From Thalassia testudinum (taxonomy: Eukaryota > Streptophyta > Magnoliopsida > Alismatales > Hydrocharitaceae): a DNA stretch of 64,000 bases. Positions within the stretch are counted from its first letter, which is position 1. Every line of letters begins with the position of its first letter. Of the stretch, positions 20,391 through 33,510 are shown piece by piece. A program made the translations under genes and the position numbers. The stretch lies in assembly GCA_037157565.1 (NCBI GenBank), contig JAZHRO010000050.1:42604001-42668000 (forward strand), given 5' to 3'. The notes beneath the pieces are model-generated. The model was not told the origin of the DNA. It did not search any database and saw nothing but the letters and a program-made list of their open reading frames with translations.

Positions 20391-21308
20391 TGATGATAAC
20401 ATCATCATTAGCCATATCTAGCCTTATTTAGTCAATTTCCATTAATAAATGCTCCTACATAACCATCAAAAGGCCATAATTCATTGCAAATCCATTCTGA
20501 GGGAAATAAAAGAAATCAGGGTTAAAACTATAATTTACCATCATATCATGAATGCGGAACAATCATAGGTTTTCTCAGGGGTTAATTAAGGGTCAAATGA
20601 TCTTAAGAATCTAACAAGTGGGTTAGTACAGATAGAAAAGGGTTTTCTCATGTTTTGAGAATTAAATGACTTCCAAAACCCACTTAATTAACTGAGGTTA
20701 TGTTCAGGATAAAATTCACCTAAACATTCTAAAATTCATATAAAAATATTCTCTAGGATTTGGTACCTTTAGTTTGACCATCAAAACCTGTCTTAACCCA
20801 AACTTGAGCCACAGACAGACTTTTGCCCTAATTTAGGTTTTTGCATAAATTTCCTAGTCAAACTTGCACAAAACCTAAATCTAACTTCACCATTGGATTC
20901 CTAGGATCCAAATTAGATTTGTATCAAAATTTGGGCCCAATCTAAGAACATCTTGACCTAGTTTGCAATTAGGTCCTTTCTGACTCTTTTATCTCACACT
21001 CATGCCCCTAACATTTTAATTTCTTACAAATAGCCTCCCAACTTTATCGTATTCTTCACAAATAGGTCCCTTCCACCCCCAACTCCCAATCCTAAAGCTC
21101 TGATGACTTTCAAATGGGAAGATCTCCATGATTTCTCGCTCAATCCCTTCCAAAAATGGAAAGGAGATTCCTTGAGGGGTCCTCTTTCCAATGAATCAGA
21201 TCCGAAGCCCAACAACCTTCCCAATCTCTCATGCAAATGCATGAGAGATTTAGGTATTCCATAGGTTTCCAACTCCGACAGCCTTCCAAGCTTTGGAAGC
21301 TTGCTTCC

Positions 21309-23005
21309 TGATTAGTCCATATTTGTGGGCTATTTAAGTATTTAACTACCTAGACATTAAGCTAATTTTAACATTTAGATAGTATACATTAGGATGTAAA
21401 TAAATTAATTCATATTTTTAGCTTAATTTCATAATTCATGTGTGGCATTCATATCTAAATGCATTTAGAATTAACTTAGAATTGCATGCATTTGATTAGT
21501 TAACTAATTTGGTGAATTACATACATTGTTTTAATTAACATAGAAGTTAAGGAGTTAAGTATAAATAATCCTAATTATTTTATTATTATTATTATTCTCT
21601 TCAGCAGGTAACCGCTCTACCTCCATCTCCTCCTCCTACGCCCATTCGTTTTTAACAGCTGCCAGCATTCACGAGGATCTGCTCCAACCTCTTGTGATTT
21701 CAAATGAATTGGCTACAGCTACAAGAGGGGGGAGGAGACAACGGTGCTCAACAGGCCACCACCCCTTTCCTCACTGTGAAGAGAACCTAGTTTCTCATTC
21801 GCTCCACTACCACCAGCCACAACCGCAGCGGAGCTTCGCCATCATGGGCGTGCGAGGTGACAGCTTGCACTGCCATCGTAGAGCTCCACACTACAAACTC
21901 ACCGTGCAACCGCCTGACCACCAACACCACATCCTCCACCACTTTCTCCTCTATTTCTCTTCCACCTCAAAAACAAACCCAACTTCACTCGTCGTCGCCC
22001 AGCCCACGCAGCAACTATAGCAACATGCACACAGCCTCCATACGCCACCCATTGTGCTGCCCCTCACCTCCAGATCGCGCGCACCTCCTCACTGCCCTCC
22101 TCACCACCAGCCCATCCACTCCATACGCTCACAACAATTCAACACACTTCACACCCTGAAGAAATGTCGCGTGTAGCAAGTCCTTCGCTGGCTCCATGTG
22201 CAGCTGCACGCATGCACCTGCATGCCTACTGCACGCATCACCAGAGGCAACTTCGCCCGTGTGCTACAGAGCGTTGCACCTCTGCCTACGCTTGTCATGC
22301 CATGCGCAGCAGAGCCAACCTACTGCATGCCCGCACAACCTCTGCTCCCCTCTCCTTGCGCCTTCGCCATGTCAGCAACAGCAGCCACCCACTACACACC
22401 TGCACAGCCTCCGTGACCCCTCGCCTTCAACAGCGTCGTGCGTCAAGCTACTTCACAGCAACGGCGACCAACCCACCACCACCACCCCTCTCTACTTCGT
22501 CCGGCCAACTCCGACCATGCCACACCTCGCCGCCAGCACCGCCGGGTGCACGTCGACCTCGCCCACCTCCAGTGAGCTTCTAGCAGTCAACACCAGCTCC
22601 TCCTTGCACTTGCGTGCTCGAGCACCAGATGCTCTGTTTCTTGTGGCATTAATATTTACATTTCTTTGCCATTGGAAGAGTGGAATTTTTATTTAATAAT
22701 ATTTTAATCTAGTGATTTTGTGAGAACGCCCTCCATCTTTCACTAAAACACAGTATCAGCTTATTCATGTCTGGTTTTCTTAATTGAAAGGTGATTTTAA
22801 TTCAATTTCTTTGTGAAATTAATCATGAACATTGATTTTTGACTTGTGTGAGTTTATAATAGGCCATTGCCTCCCTGTGGACATGACCTGCTCCTCATTG
22901 AGTGGTTAATTTTAATTATTGACAATTGGTTTTCCGCCGCTCAATTTCTACTTCGACAACTTATTTCTTTGTGCGAGAATCATTCTTAAGGAAAATGACT
23001 CGTCA
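21309..23005 (+). repeat. Ath-4 5' LTR (1697 bp)
   Basis: Starts TGATTAGTCCATATTTGTGG and ends GACTCGTCA, followed by the primer site. Near the start, TAGTCCA and TGGGCTA (21313-21332) form a palindrome with one mismatch that is perfect in s5. TATAAATA is at 21560-21567. ORFs at 21694-22696 recur in part in the other LTR and are not genes. Confidence 0.92.
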
Positions 23006-23007
23006 AA

Positions 23008-23025
23008 TGGCGCCATTTCCAGGGA
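23008..23025 (+). other. Ath-4 primer binding site, tRNA-Asp type
   Basis: TGGCGCCATTTCCAGGGA, two bases after the LTR. Most differences from the Ath-1 site are transitions, consistent with decay. Confidence 0.8.
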
Positions 23026-24283
23026 GTTAACAGGCTTAAGTAAATCGCATTCATTCATTTGTTCAAAATGATTTAAATTTTGAATCATATTTAACTCTGG
23101 ATCTTTATTCTAGTGTGAGTGCAACATTCTGCGACACACATTCTATGACTTGCCATCACACCAACCATCGTCAGAGGTGACTCTTGACATCACCAGAGGA
23201 GAAATTGTTCAATCCATTTTGCAAGAACCAGATTGCCGAGGACGTGACGATCATCTCTGCACATTTAATCTTTGATTTGATTAGAGTAGGATTTAGACTT
23301 TAGACTTAATTTTCCTTGCACATTTGGTTTAAGACCCTTATTCTGAGGTACATTTTAGGGGTTTGTTCCCCGACCTTCTTTTAGGCCCCTACGTGGGTAA
23401 TTTTTGCGGGAGTCTGTTCCCATTTATTTAGACTTAGGTTTTTACTTTCTTTTGTGGATTGATTTTATTTTTCTTGATTGTGCATAAGTAGCTAAAAAAA
23501 AACAACAAAAAAAAACACGAGCTGCCTACCTTAAGATGACCATTTAGGAGTGAATGAGCAGCCTCTAAGATTTTATTTTGCATTTACGTACATTTCATTG
23601 AAGATTGCTGGAGACAAGGTACGTTTTCTTTTCCTTGCATTCTATATTGTACACGCATTTGCATCTGAATTTAATTGTAAGACCACCTAATTGAATTGAA
23701 AAAAATCTAACAAATGGTCACGTATTTTCTTGAAAAAGGACTTTAAGTGAGGAACACTAAAAAAAACCAAGAACTTGAGCTGAAAACTTGCCGTGCATTT
23801 CAAAATTCAAACTCAAATCTTTTACAGTGTATGCACACTTGTTTTCCCTTTGCTCTAAAGCACGCATTTAGACACTCCTAGGTCTTGGAACTAATAGGAC
23901 AAGAGCCCTCCTACCGTTGGATTCTGAAGTGTTCAAAACTTGAGATCAAAGGTTTTGTAACTCCAAAGAGGGGGATACCCTGTCACGGATTTTTTGGGGT
24001 AGTTAAGAAGCATGGCAAAAGCACATCTTCAAAGGAAGGCTTAGGCCTACTTGCATCCCTCGATCTTCCATCTTTGGAGTTTCTCTACCATTTGAGATTT
24101 AAGGAAGAGTACTTAAGCTCCAACTAGGTCCTTTTAGGCATTTCGTAGGTTGACAATAGACGCATAATTGATTGGGCAACTTGCTTTGTCACCTACAATT
24201 TGAATTAAAATCAAAAGCCTAAATTTGTAATGACCAAACAGGTCCTTTTGAATTGTGTTTGTAGTGCATTCTTGGTAGGCGAT
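23026..24283 (+). other. Ath-4 5' leader, first part
   Basis: About 1.26 kb of AT-rich sequence without a recognisable ORF. It ends in the GCGAT target site of s3. Confidence 0.7.
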
Positions 24284-26551
24284 TGATAGCGAATTACGCG
24301 TGATTTGTAAAAGTGGGTTTTCAATGTCGTTGTAACACGCGAATTCGCATATGCTTTTAAATTTATAAACCTAAATAGGGGAGTATCTAGGGTCGTCCAA
24401 GGAGGCAAAAATTGCAATTCAATTCTCTTTATAAAAACACATCTCAACTTTCTTTTTGGTATTTTAAATATGTAATTTTTTTTTGTTTTGAAAAGATGAG
24501 GGCAAAATGCGAATTGTAACGTAAAGTACTAACACCTACAATTGCTTAACTACAACTTAAAAGATAGATATATCTTCTTCCTAAGCTCACTCTAGGGAAG
24601 TGGAGGCCTAGAGTAATTAGGAAGGAGAGGTGAAACAAGTGCTAGAACCAAAAGTAACAATTGCAATAAAAAGCTAAAAGAAGGCAATTTAATTGACTAG
24701 AATGAGTGTTCTTTTCAATGACAAGTAGAGGAATGCTTCTACTAGAACTAAACAAATCTAAAAGCAAGAAAAGAAACACAAATCCTCTTGCAAAAATGGT
24801 GAAGAAGGGAGTCTTCTTGCTCCAAGCCTAGCTGCTCCTTGGCTTGAAAAGAGGGCCTCCTTCTCCTTCCTTGAGAGCTGGAAGCTTCCACCTTCAATGC
24901 TCTCTCCAAGGGGTGGGCGTGCACCACCCTCAAAATCTCCTCCAAGGTGGTGTGGACCACCTTCAAGATCTCCTCCAAAGATCTTCCTTGCTTGGCTTCT
25001 CCTTTGGCTGGCATGACCCAAGAGAGAAGAGAAGAGGGGAAGGCACCAAGGGGACAGAATATCCCCTTAATCTTCTTCTTCTTCTTCTCTCTTGGACGTG
25101 GGCTTCTAGGTGGAATATGAGAGTGAATTTGCTAGCCAAGGATGTCTTGAATGGTGGTGGGTAGTGGTCTTTTTATAGGGTAGGATGGGGGGTTAAGGTG
25201 CCCCTTGAAATGGAGGGCTAGGATGGAAGGATGGAGGTGGTTAGTGATCCTATGGACAAGGGTGTGTGGTGCCAACCCAAGGGGTGTTAAAGGGGGTGGT
25301 TAGGGTGGTGTTGGTGGATTTTGGTGGTGGAGAGACACCACCATTTTGGCACCAACCTAGGATCTTCTAGAAGGGCGATTAGGTGGATGGTGGAGATGGA
25401 TTCAAGGGGAATTGTGTGGTGGAGATGAAGGGGAATTTTGGAGGGAAAAGTGGCGCCATCAAGGGGGTGGTTAGGGTGGTTTTGGCACCACTTTTAGGTG
25501 TCTTTTGGAGGTGGTGGGTAGGCTAGGTTGGTGCCAAGTAGATTAACTTATGTGGAGCTTAGGTGGAGCTAGTTGGGTGGAGTTGTTAGGTGGGTTTTTG
25601 GGGTGGTACAAGCCAAGGAAGTTGGAGCATAGCTAAGCTAAGCTAAGCTAAGCTAAGATAAGCTAAGATAAGCTAGCTTAGCTAATGGAGGAGTAGAGGA
25701 GAAGGTGTTGGAGCTAGGGTTTGGAGGGAGGAGCTGAGGAGGAGAAGTCAGGAGATGAAACTGGAGCTGGCTGCTGCTGAAGAGGCTGGCATGGAGCTAC
25801 TCTAGCTGGCTTAGCTTGCTAGTTCTTTGCTAGCTGATAAGACAAGCTAAAGTGAGCTAGCTTCTACCATAATGAGCTAGGTCTGGTGCTCCCAGGGAGG
25901 GTCAAGCTGGCTGAGGCAGCTAAGGTAGCTTAGCTCAACTGAGTTGAGCTAAGCTGAGTCCCCGGGAGCTGGACTTGAGCTTCCTGAGCTGGGATGAGTT
26001 CTTCTTCAACTGGCTGGAGTTGAGTGGAGCTGGATGTAGCTGGATTTGAGCTGGGGTGAACTCCTGTCAACTCAACTGAGCTAGCTAGAGCTCCCTGTGG
26101 ACTTGTGGGAGCTGAGATGAGCTAGACTCAGCTAAGTTGAGCTGGATCTGAGCTGACTTGAGCTAGGGTGAGCTAAGATGAACTCTCTTGAGCTGCCACT
26201 CAGCTGAGATTAGCTGAATGGAGCTGGGATGAGCTAACCCTAGTTCAAGTGAGCTAGGTTCCAGCTGCGGTGAGCTGGATCAAGCTGAGGTGAGCTGGAT
26301 CCAGTTGAGTTGCAACTAGTCTGGGCTTCTCCTTCACCATTTGCCTTCTTGAGTGCTAGAGTTTTAGGGATCTATATATCTATACATCCCTAACACTCAC
26401 AAAAACATATTAAAAAGATAATAAAAAATGCAATGCATGCCTAACCTAATTTATGCCTAAATGCAGCCCAAAAAACCCGCTTGCAGAGTAAAAATCCTAA
26501 GAGCTAGGTTTGTTTTAATGCATAAGAATGATGATAAACTGGCATTTATCA
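24284..26551 (-). mobile_element. Solo LTR s3 (2268 bp) in the Ath-4 leader
   Basis: Bounded by TGATAGCG and TTTATCA, with GCGAT at 24279-24283 and 26552-26556 (perfect duplication). On the minus strand it starts TGATAAA-TGCCAG-TTTATCA, a perfect 7-bp-arm palindrome (26532-26551). The reversed U5-like box GGGTCGTCCAAGGAGGC lies near 24391-24407, and minus-strand TATAAAA at 25171-25177. Confidence 0.9.
25620..26340 (-). repeat. AGCT-rich simple repeat within s3
   Basis: Begins as clean pentamers AGCTA (about 25629-25680) and degrades into hundreds of bases dominated by GAGCT, AGCTG and AGCTA. AGCT is its own reverse complement, so the motif reads the same on both strands. The preceding 25180-25580 is a G- and GGT-rich strand. 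Confidence 0.85.
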
Positions 26552-26627
26552 GCGATCTCTTAAGAGACAATTTGTGTTTGATCTTGAACCTGAAAGAATC
26601 CTAAGAAGGGACCACCCAAGTGAAGAA

Positions 26628-27596
26628 ATGGCTGGTCAAAGGAGCCTTAAGGAATATTTCATTCTGACCAATCAAATTGGCCCTGCACTACGTAGACTTG
26701 GAGGGGACAATCCTTATGAGATCAAAAGCAGTACCATATCCTTACTGCCCTATTTTTATGGTTCTACTAGGGAAGACCCTTACAAGCATATAGAGGAATT
26801 CACCGAGGTCTGTTCCATGGTGAAGCTACAGGGCGTTACTGATGACACTCAAATGCAGACCCTCTTTCCTTTCTCCCTCAAGGACAAGGCCAAGTATTGG
26901 TATCATACACTAGATGATATTAATAGTTGGGATGCCTTGAAGAAGTTTCTAAAAAAGTACTTCCCCATGAGCAAAACTATTCACTTTAGGAGGGAAATTA
27001 TGAGTTTTGTTCAAAAGGATGGGGAAGCTTTCCATGATGCGTGGGAGCACTTTAATGACCTATTGAAACTTTACCCACATCACCAGGTGCCCAAGTGGCA
27101 ACTGGTTGAAAGGTTCTACACTAGACTTAGTGATTCGCATAGGCAGACTGTGGATGGTGCTTGTGCAGGAACCTTTCTATCGAAGACTGAGGATGAAGCT
27201 TGGAACTTTTGTGATACTTTGAGTGAGAATTCTATTCACTTGAATTCTACCTACTTAGATAGAAAACTCACTCTCACGCAAAGAAAGTTGGAGGCAAATG
27301 AGGCAAGGGACACCCAGAATTTAGCCTATCAGATTCAATTGTTGAATCGACATATGGAAAGGCTTATATCAACCCCAGGCCAATTCACATCTAGCACCTC
27401 CACATCCCAAGCTTCAAAATGTTCCATTTGCCAAGGCAATACACATGCCACTATGGATTGCCACTTGGCTTCCCAATTCCCTGACCTTGTACAAGCTGAC
27501 CTGAATGCCACTCAAGGGTTCCGTCCTAGACCTCGTAATGACCCTTTTTCCAACACTTATAATGAGGGATGGAGGAATCACCCAAATTTTTCCTAG
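26628..27596 (+). pseudogene. Ath-4 gag, ends at a premature stop
   Basis: The ATG at 26628 gives MAGQRSLKEYF. A retrotransposon capsid domain (PYFYGSTREDPYKHIEEF to KKFLKKYFPMSK) and a CCHC knuckle CSICQGNTHATMDC follow, then the [18 protein letters not shown] motif shared with Ath-1 gag. In Ath-1 the same frame runs on into protease; here a TAG at 27594-27596 ends it, so the gag-pol frame is broken. The capsid would bind and package the element RNA. The in-frame stretch before 26628 has no ATG. Confidence 0.85.
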
Positions 27597-30500
27597 AGAC
27601 AAGGGAATGTTTCAAATTCAGGGAATTATAAACCACAACCCTTTCAAAATCAACAAATAAACCAACCTCAGACCATTGCCCAACCTAAGACCTCTAAGAT
27701 GGATGAATTGAAGGCAATGTTGAGAACTATGCAAAAAAGTCAAAAGTGCCATCATCCAATCTCATGACAACGCTATACATGAAATGAAATCGCAAATAGG
27801 ACACCTTCTTGAGGCTATTAGATAGAGGGAAACTGGGAAGCTTCCCAGTGTTACTGAGGAGAATCCTAAAGGAAAAGGGATTGTCTTTAGGGAGCATGCC
27901 CAGGCGGTGACTATTCTGAGTAGGAAAGAAATTTCCAAACTCGATGCTCCTATAGTCTCACCCTCTAAAAAACCATTCACCCCAACTTTCGCCCCCACCG
28001 GAGAAGAATTGCCCAAATCTCCTCCTCTTGAAATCACCTCACCGAAAGAAGTTGCCCCCGTTCCACCCCTTACCCGACATGACAACCTTCCACCCAGAGA
28101 CCGAGAGTGCCCTTTCCAAAGTGCTTATCCACCTCTAGGTAAACTTCTACTGGCTCATTTGGAGCCAAAGATAAGACAGATGAGATCATGGAAACCTTCA
28201 AGCAAGTGCAGATTAACTTGCCTTTGCTTGAGGCTATCAGGCATATTCCATCTTATGCTTACTTCTTAAAGGACCTATGCACAAAAAAGCGGCAATCTAG
28301 AAAATAGGTTCAATCAAAAGTTGTCCTGCCTGATTCTATTAGCTCAATTATTCAACATGGCACACCCCCAAAACTTAAGGACCCAGGAGCCCCATACATC
28401 TTGTTGGTCATTAGTGACTTACAGATAGATGAGGCTCTACTTGATCTAGGTGCAGGGGTGAACATTCTTCCGAGCTACATGTATGAACAACTTGGGGGAG
28501 GCAATCTGAAGCCTAGCCTAGTAATCCTCCAAGTTGTTGATTGATCACTCAAGACACCGCAGGGAATTCTGGAAGATGTCCTCGTGAGAGTGGAGGATTT
28601 CTCCTTCCCAGTTGACTTCTTAGTTTTGGACACTGACCCTACCAACAAGCCAACCAAGCCCTCCATTATTTTGGGTTGCCTCTTCCTTGCAACTTCACAT
28701 GCTTCAATCAATTGCAATATTAGGGCATTAAAAATGGGGTTTGGGAACAGGAAAATCTGGCTTAATGTTTTTGATGCTTATAAACAAGCCGGGCTTGAGG
28801 ACTTTTCCCAAGTTGAGGTGATAGATGACCTGATTGAAGAGATAACCCCTGCAATGTTATGTGATGACCCCCTTTAGCATGTCATTCTAAATGAGCATTC
28901 CCATATCTTGGAGGAATGTGAAGGGGATATACTAGAACTTGAGGAGTTGTTGGGCATTTCTGCTGAGTCTCTTTCCCCATCATCTTTGCCCAAGGTAGAT
29001 CTGCTACCTGAGATGGGGACATCTATTATGAAACCCTCAACCATACATGTCCCCGACCTTGAGTTGAAACCCCTCCCGGACACTCTCACATACATCTTCC
29101 TAGGTGCCAATGATATGCACCTCGTTATCATTTCAGTTGTGCTATCTGAAGCACAGGAGGGAGCCCTGATTGAATGTTTGTCTAGGCACAAGGAAGCTAT
29201 TGCTTGGGGCATTGCTGACATTAAGGGTATAGACTCTACACTCTGCATGCACCACATTTATATGGATGATTCCATCAAACCATTTAGGGACATGCAGAGT
29301 CATCTTAACCCTAATATGAGGGAGGTGGTTAAAAAGGAAATTCTGAAGCGGTTGGATGCTGGGATCATATATCCCATTGCGGACAGTAAATGGGTAAGTC
29401 CTATTCATGTGGTGCCAAAGAAGGCAGGCTTTACTGTAGAATTTAATGACCAAGGTGAACAAGTTGTAACTAGACTCTCAACTAGATGGAGGGTCTGTAT
29501 TGATTACTGCAAGCTGAACACTGCTACCCAGAAAGATCACTTTCCCTTGCCTTTTATTGATCAAATTCTCAAAAAATTGGCAGGGAATAAGTGCTATTGC
29601 TTTCTCGATGGATAGTTTGAGTACAACCAGGTTGCAGTCTTCCTTGATGACCAAGAGAAGACGACTTTCACGAGTCCTTACGGTATCTTTGCTTTCAGGT
29701 GTATGCCATTTAGACTATGTAATGCACCAGCAACCTTTCAGCGTTGTATGATGTCCATTTTCTTGGACATGATTGATGAGTGTGTTGAAGTGTTTATGGA
29801 TGACTTCTCCATTTACGGCTCGTCTTTCAACCAGTGTCTCCTGCACCTAGAGAATGTGCTAAAGCGATGTAAGGAGATTGGTTTGGTCCTCAGCTGGGAG
29901 AAAAGCCACTTCATGGTACAGAAAGGAATTGTACTTGGGCATGTTGTGTCTGAGCGAGGCTTAGAAGTAGATAAAACCAAGGTTGATTCTATTTCCAAAT
30001 TTCCATTTCCCACGAATGTCAAACAGATTAGATCCTTTCTAGGCCATGCCGGCTTTTATAGGCACTTTATTAAAAATTTCAGTAAAATTTCTAGGCTACC
30101 TTGTGACCTGTTGGCGAAGGAATCTTCCTTCAATTTTGATTCAAAGTGTGCTGAGGCCTTTTAAATGCTGAAGGAGGCCTTAATCTCTGCACCTATTCTC
30201 TGAGCTCCTGATTGGACACTCCCATTTGAGCTGATGTGTGATTCTTCGGATTATGCAATAGGAGCAATCCTTAGACAAAGGGTTAAGGGAAGACCTCATG
30301 TGTTGCACTATGCCAGCAAGACTTTAACTGAACCACAGCAAAACTACACTGTCACTGAAAAGGAATTACTTACTACAATTTTTTCTCTAGAGAAGTTTAG
30401 GTCATATCTTCTTGGGTCTAATGTGGTTATCTTCATTCATCATGCGGTAGTGAAACATCTCATTGCTAAGAAGGATTCTAAGCCACATCTGATTAGGTGG

Positions 30501-30825
30501 ATCCTATTCCTTCAAGAATTTGACTTGGAGATACAAGAATGAAAGGAGTAGAAAATGTTGTGGCTGACCACCTGTCTCGCCTTCCACTTGATGACTCTCC
30601 ATCTGGAGACATCTGCAAAATATTTCCTGATGAAACCCTTATGGCAGTAACACCAACTTCACCTTGGTATGCTGATACAGTCAATTACTTGGTCACTTGA
30701 GAGACTCCTAGCTCTTGGGATGAGCAGGAAAGGAAGAGATTAATTTCCCAATCTAGATACTTTCATTGGGAAGAGCCTGAATTATTTAGAATTGGATAAG
30801 ACCAAGTACTGAGACGATGCGTGCC
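27597..30825 (+). pseudogene. Ath-4 pol, first part: protease, reverse transcriptase, RNase H (disrupted)
   Basis: Pieces in several frames align in order with Ath-1: protease DLGAGVNILP near 28445, the end of protease at 28584-28877, a linker and start of reverse transcriptase at 28908-29615, the catalytic FMDDFSIYG near 29795-29820 in 29703-30164, RNase H from about 30234 (CDSSDYAIGAIL) to 30542, and [10 protein letters not shown] near 30560. Stops include TAG within 29613-29615, TAA near 30162 and a TGA near 30540. It ends in the integrase zinc-finger region at RRCV, where s4 inserted after GTGCC. It cannot make a full protein. Confidence 0.9.
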
Positions 30826-31145
30826 TGATTGCACCGGAAAAATACACCTGCAATTGTGCCATCTTGTGCTATTTCCTAGCATTACCAGTGCATACTAGGT
30901 TTCCATAGTCGCATTTATGAAAATACATGCATGTATGAATTTAATTGAGAGGGGAGGAGAATGAAATAAATGACCTTGCAATTAACATTTTTCCTCAAAT
31001 GCATCTTTGCAAAATTCACCATCTTTTTATTTTTTATTTTTTATTTTTTTTACTTGACTTTGAATTCTTCCTGCGAATGGCTTCTTCTTTACACCATGTC
31101 CTGCTCAGCCATGCTCTGCAGCCACTCCCTGCAGCTGCATGCAAG

Positions 31146-31176
31146 CCATGCACAACCAGGGCATGGTTGTGCATGC
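31146..31176 (+). promoter_or_regulatory. Dyad in s4 promoter with compensating changes
   Basis: CCATGCACAACC (31146-31157) and GGTTGTGCATGC (31165-31176) around AGGGCAT. Relative to Ath-2, one arm changed G to A and the other C to T, so pairing is kept. The TATA box that follows in Ath-2 has decayed here. Confidence 0.65.
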
Positions 31177-31722
31177 TTTCTTCTTCTTTAAAAACAGGGT
31201 GGCTCCTTCTTTACAAGCGAGCTTGGTCCAGCAAACAAAAAAACATACAGCAGCTTCTCTTCTTCTCCAAGTTGCCTCCTCCCCTCTCCCTCCATACGCA
31301 GCTTCTCCTCCTCTGAGGAGCCACTCTGCAGGCAGGAGTACATCACTGTGGTGCACACCCACCACCGTGAGACCACCACCGCCTAGCTCATCAAAGAGCC
31401 GGTGGGCGTGGTGGTCTTCTCTGCCCTGTTTCAACTTTCCAAGCCATTTCCGCCATTGGAGCAGGAGCTTCAAGCTTTGAAGCTTAAGCTCCTCACAGCA
31501 GCAAGGAAGCAGCAGCAGCGCAGGCCACAACGTGCTCGCACGCAGGCCACCGCGCGTGCCTACAGGCTGCCATCACCTTCCGCTTCTTCGCGTACGCCTG
31601 CCTCTCCGTGCCCGCAACCAGCCGGTGCACCCCTTCCACGCGTGCGCCAGCTTGCGCGTGCCAGTGCTTCGGCTCCCCGCACTTACAGCACCGAGCGCAC
31701 CCGGTCGCGCGGCTCGCCTGAA

Positions 31723-31806
31723 CACTGTAGCCACTGTTCACGTGTTTCAACGGAACATTGTGGCTACAGTGGGGTGACTGGTAAGTTTCTCACTTATCCG
31801 GTCACC
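31723..31806 (+). repeat. Two adjacent stem-loops in s4
   Basis: CACTGTAGCCACTGTTC (31723-31739) pairs with 31753-31771 with only a 2-nt bulge. The second stem (31773-31786 with about 31791-31806) matches the one in Ath-2. Confidence 0.75.
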
Positions 31807-32089
31807 CAGCGCGCCGCAACCGGCCGCAGCTCGCGCCCGCATCCTGCCCTGCATCCTGCTCCAGCGCCCGCCCGCGAGTCTGCCAGCGCCTGCTCCTACC
31901 CGCGTCTTCACCCGCTCCCAACGCCTGCCTTCGCCCGCTCCCTTCGCCTCTCCGCGCAGCGCTGTGCGCTGCGATCCTTTCCGCGCGCTCACTCCCTCCT
32001 AGTGCGTGCCTCTCTGCGCGCATACGTGCCTGCGCATGCGCGTGAAGCCTCAGACGACACCCGCTCCTTCACTCCAACAGGAAGCGTAG

Positions 32090-32812
32090 CCTCTCTCTCT
32101 CTCTCTCTCTCTCTCTCACAGCACTCTCACTCTGTCTCTGCAGATACACATACACACGCACACTCACACTCTCGCACACACTCTCACCTATACACTATTA
32201 TATACTTTTATATATATATATACATCTATATATTTATATCTATATATATTTATATCTATATATATTTATATATATATATACATATATCTATACATATATT
32301 AGTACTTATACAACTATGTATTACACTATATACATACATATATATATATACTTATATATATATATACATATATATTTACATATATATATATACATATATC
32401 TATATATATATTATTACATATATATATATATTATATACATATATATTTACATATATATATACTTATATATATATATACATATATATATACAAATATACAT
32501 ACATATATACATATATATCTATAATTATATATACATATCTATCTACATATATCTATATACATATATTACTATAGATATATATACATACATATATATATAC
32601 ATATATATAGTTATATATACATACATATACATACATATATATATATATATATACACATCTATACATAAATCTATCTATACATATATTTACATACCTATAC
32701 ATATATACATATATATACATATACATATATACATATATAAGTACACATATACCTATATATTTATAACCATATATATATATAGATATATTTACATATATAC
32801 ATTTTTTTTTTT
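32090..32812 (+). repeat. CT / TA microsatellite in s4
   Basis: A CT run (about 32090-32117), short CA-containing stretches, then about 600 bp of TATATAC-type sequence. Frames here are chance products. Confidence 0.95.
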
Positions 32813-32834
32813 TTCACATTACTTACCATAGGTG

Positions 32835-32878
32835 GTATCGCGGGAATATCTGCACCAGTTGCTGATATTCCCCGATAC
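32835..32878 (+). other. Conserved hairpin after the microsatellite in s4
   Basis: GTATCGCGGGAATATC (32835-32850) and GATATTCCCCGATAC (32864-32878), identical with Ath-2 in both arms and in the 13-nt loop. Confidence 0.8.
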
Positions 32879-33510
32879 ACACGTACAAAAAGCGTGGTCG
32901 CACACATCTTCCACCATCCACCTTACACTCCACGCGTACCTCGTCCTGTTGGTTGCGTCTTTCTAGACGACGACCTACTCAACACCGTGCTACACTCCAT
33001 CTCCACCTCCACCCCCACCCCTTTATACATATATAATATATACATATATATATACATACTATATTTACTTTATTTCTGCTTCTCTTTCCTGCCAATAAAA
33101 AGATACAAAAAATATATAAAAGAGAAAAGATAATCCTTGACTTGCAGGTACTCAGTCTTGCGAATAGCAAGACCAATTTTGGAACCCTAATTTGGCTCAA
33201 AGCCAAGAACCTAATTTTGAGGGTGTGCCTCAAGGACAAGAATTATCAGAAAAAAATCTTAAATAGAAAAACACCAAAAACATAATAAACGAACGGAAGA
33301 GATTTGTTGTAAGAAAGGCGTAGAAACTTGACTTCTAACCCCACTTCCCTGAGTTCGACCCTGGGCCTGAAAGTGACCAATATAAAATCAAATAGACCAG
33401 ATAAAAAAAAATATTTTGTAAAGAGATGGTTAGGCTCGATTTAGGTTAACCACTATACTCATTATAACGATAAAATCACCATATTAACACAACCTAACCG
33501 GGTCCGACCA

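Larger units (their letters stand above)
30826..33510 (+). mobile_element. Solo LTR s4 (2685 bp) inside Ath-4 integrase
   Basis: Starts TGATTGCACC and ends TCCGACCA, with GTGCC at 30821-30825 and 33511-33515. Joining the flanks restores the reading RRCVPEEE, as in Ath-1 RRCIPEGE. It is the same family as the Ath-2 LTR, with the same ordered modules. It lacks internal sequence, so it is a product of LTR-LTR recombination. Confidence 0.95.

Noticed and set aside
26574..26627. Upstream start for the Ath-4 gag at 26574
   Set aside because: The codon there is GTG. The first ATG in frame is at 26628, and the sequence just upstream ends at the s3 target duplication.
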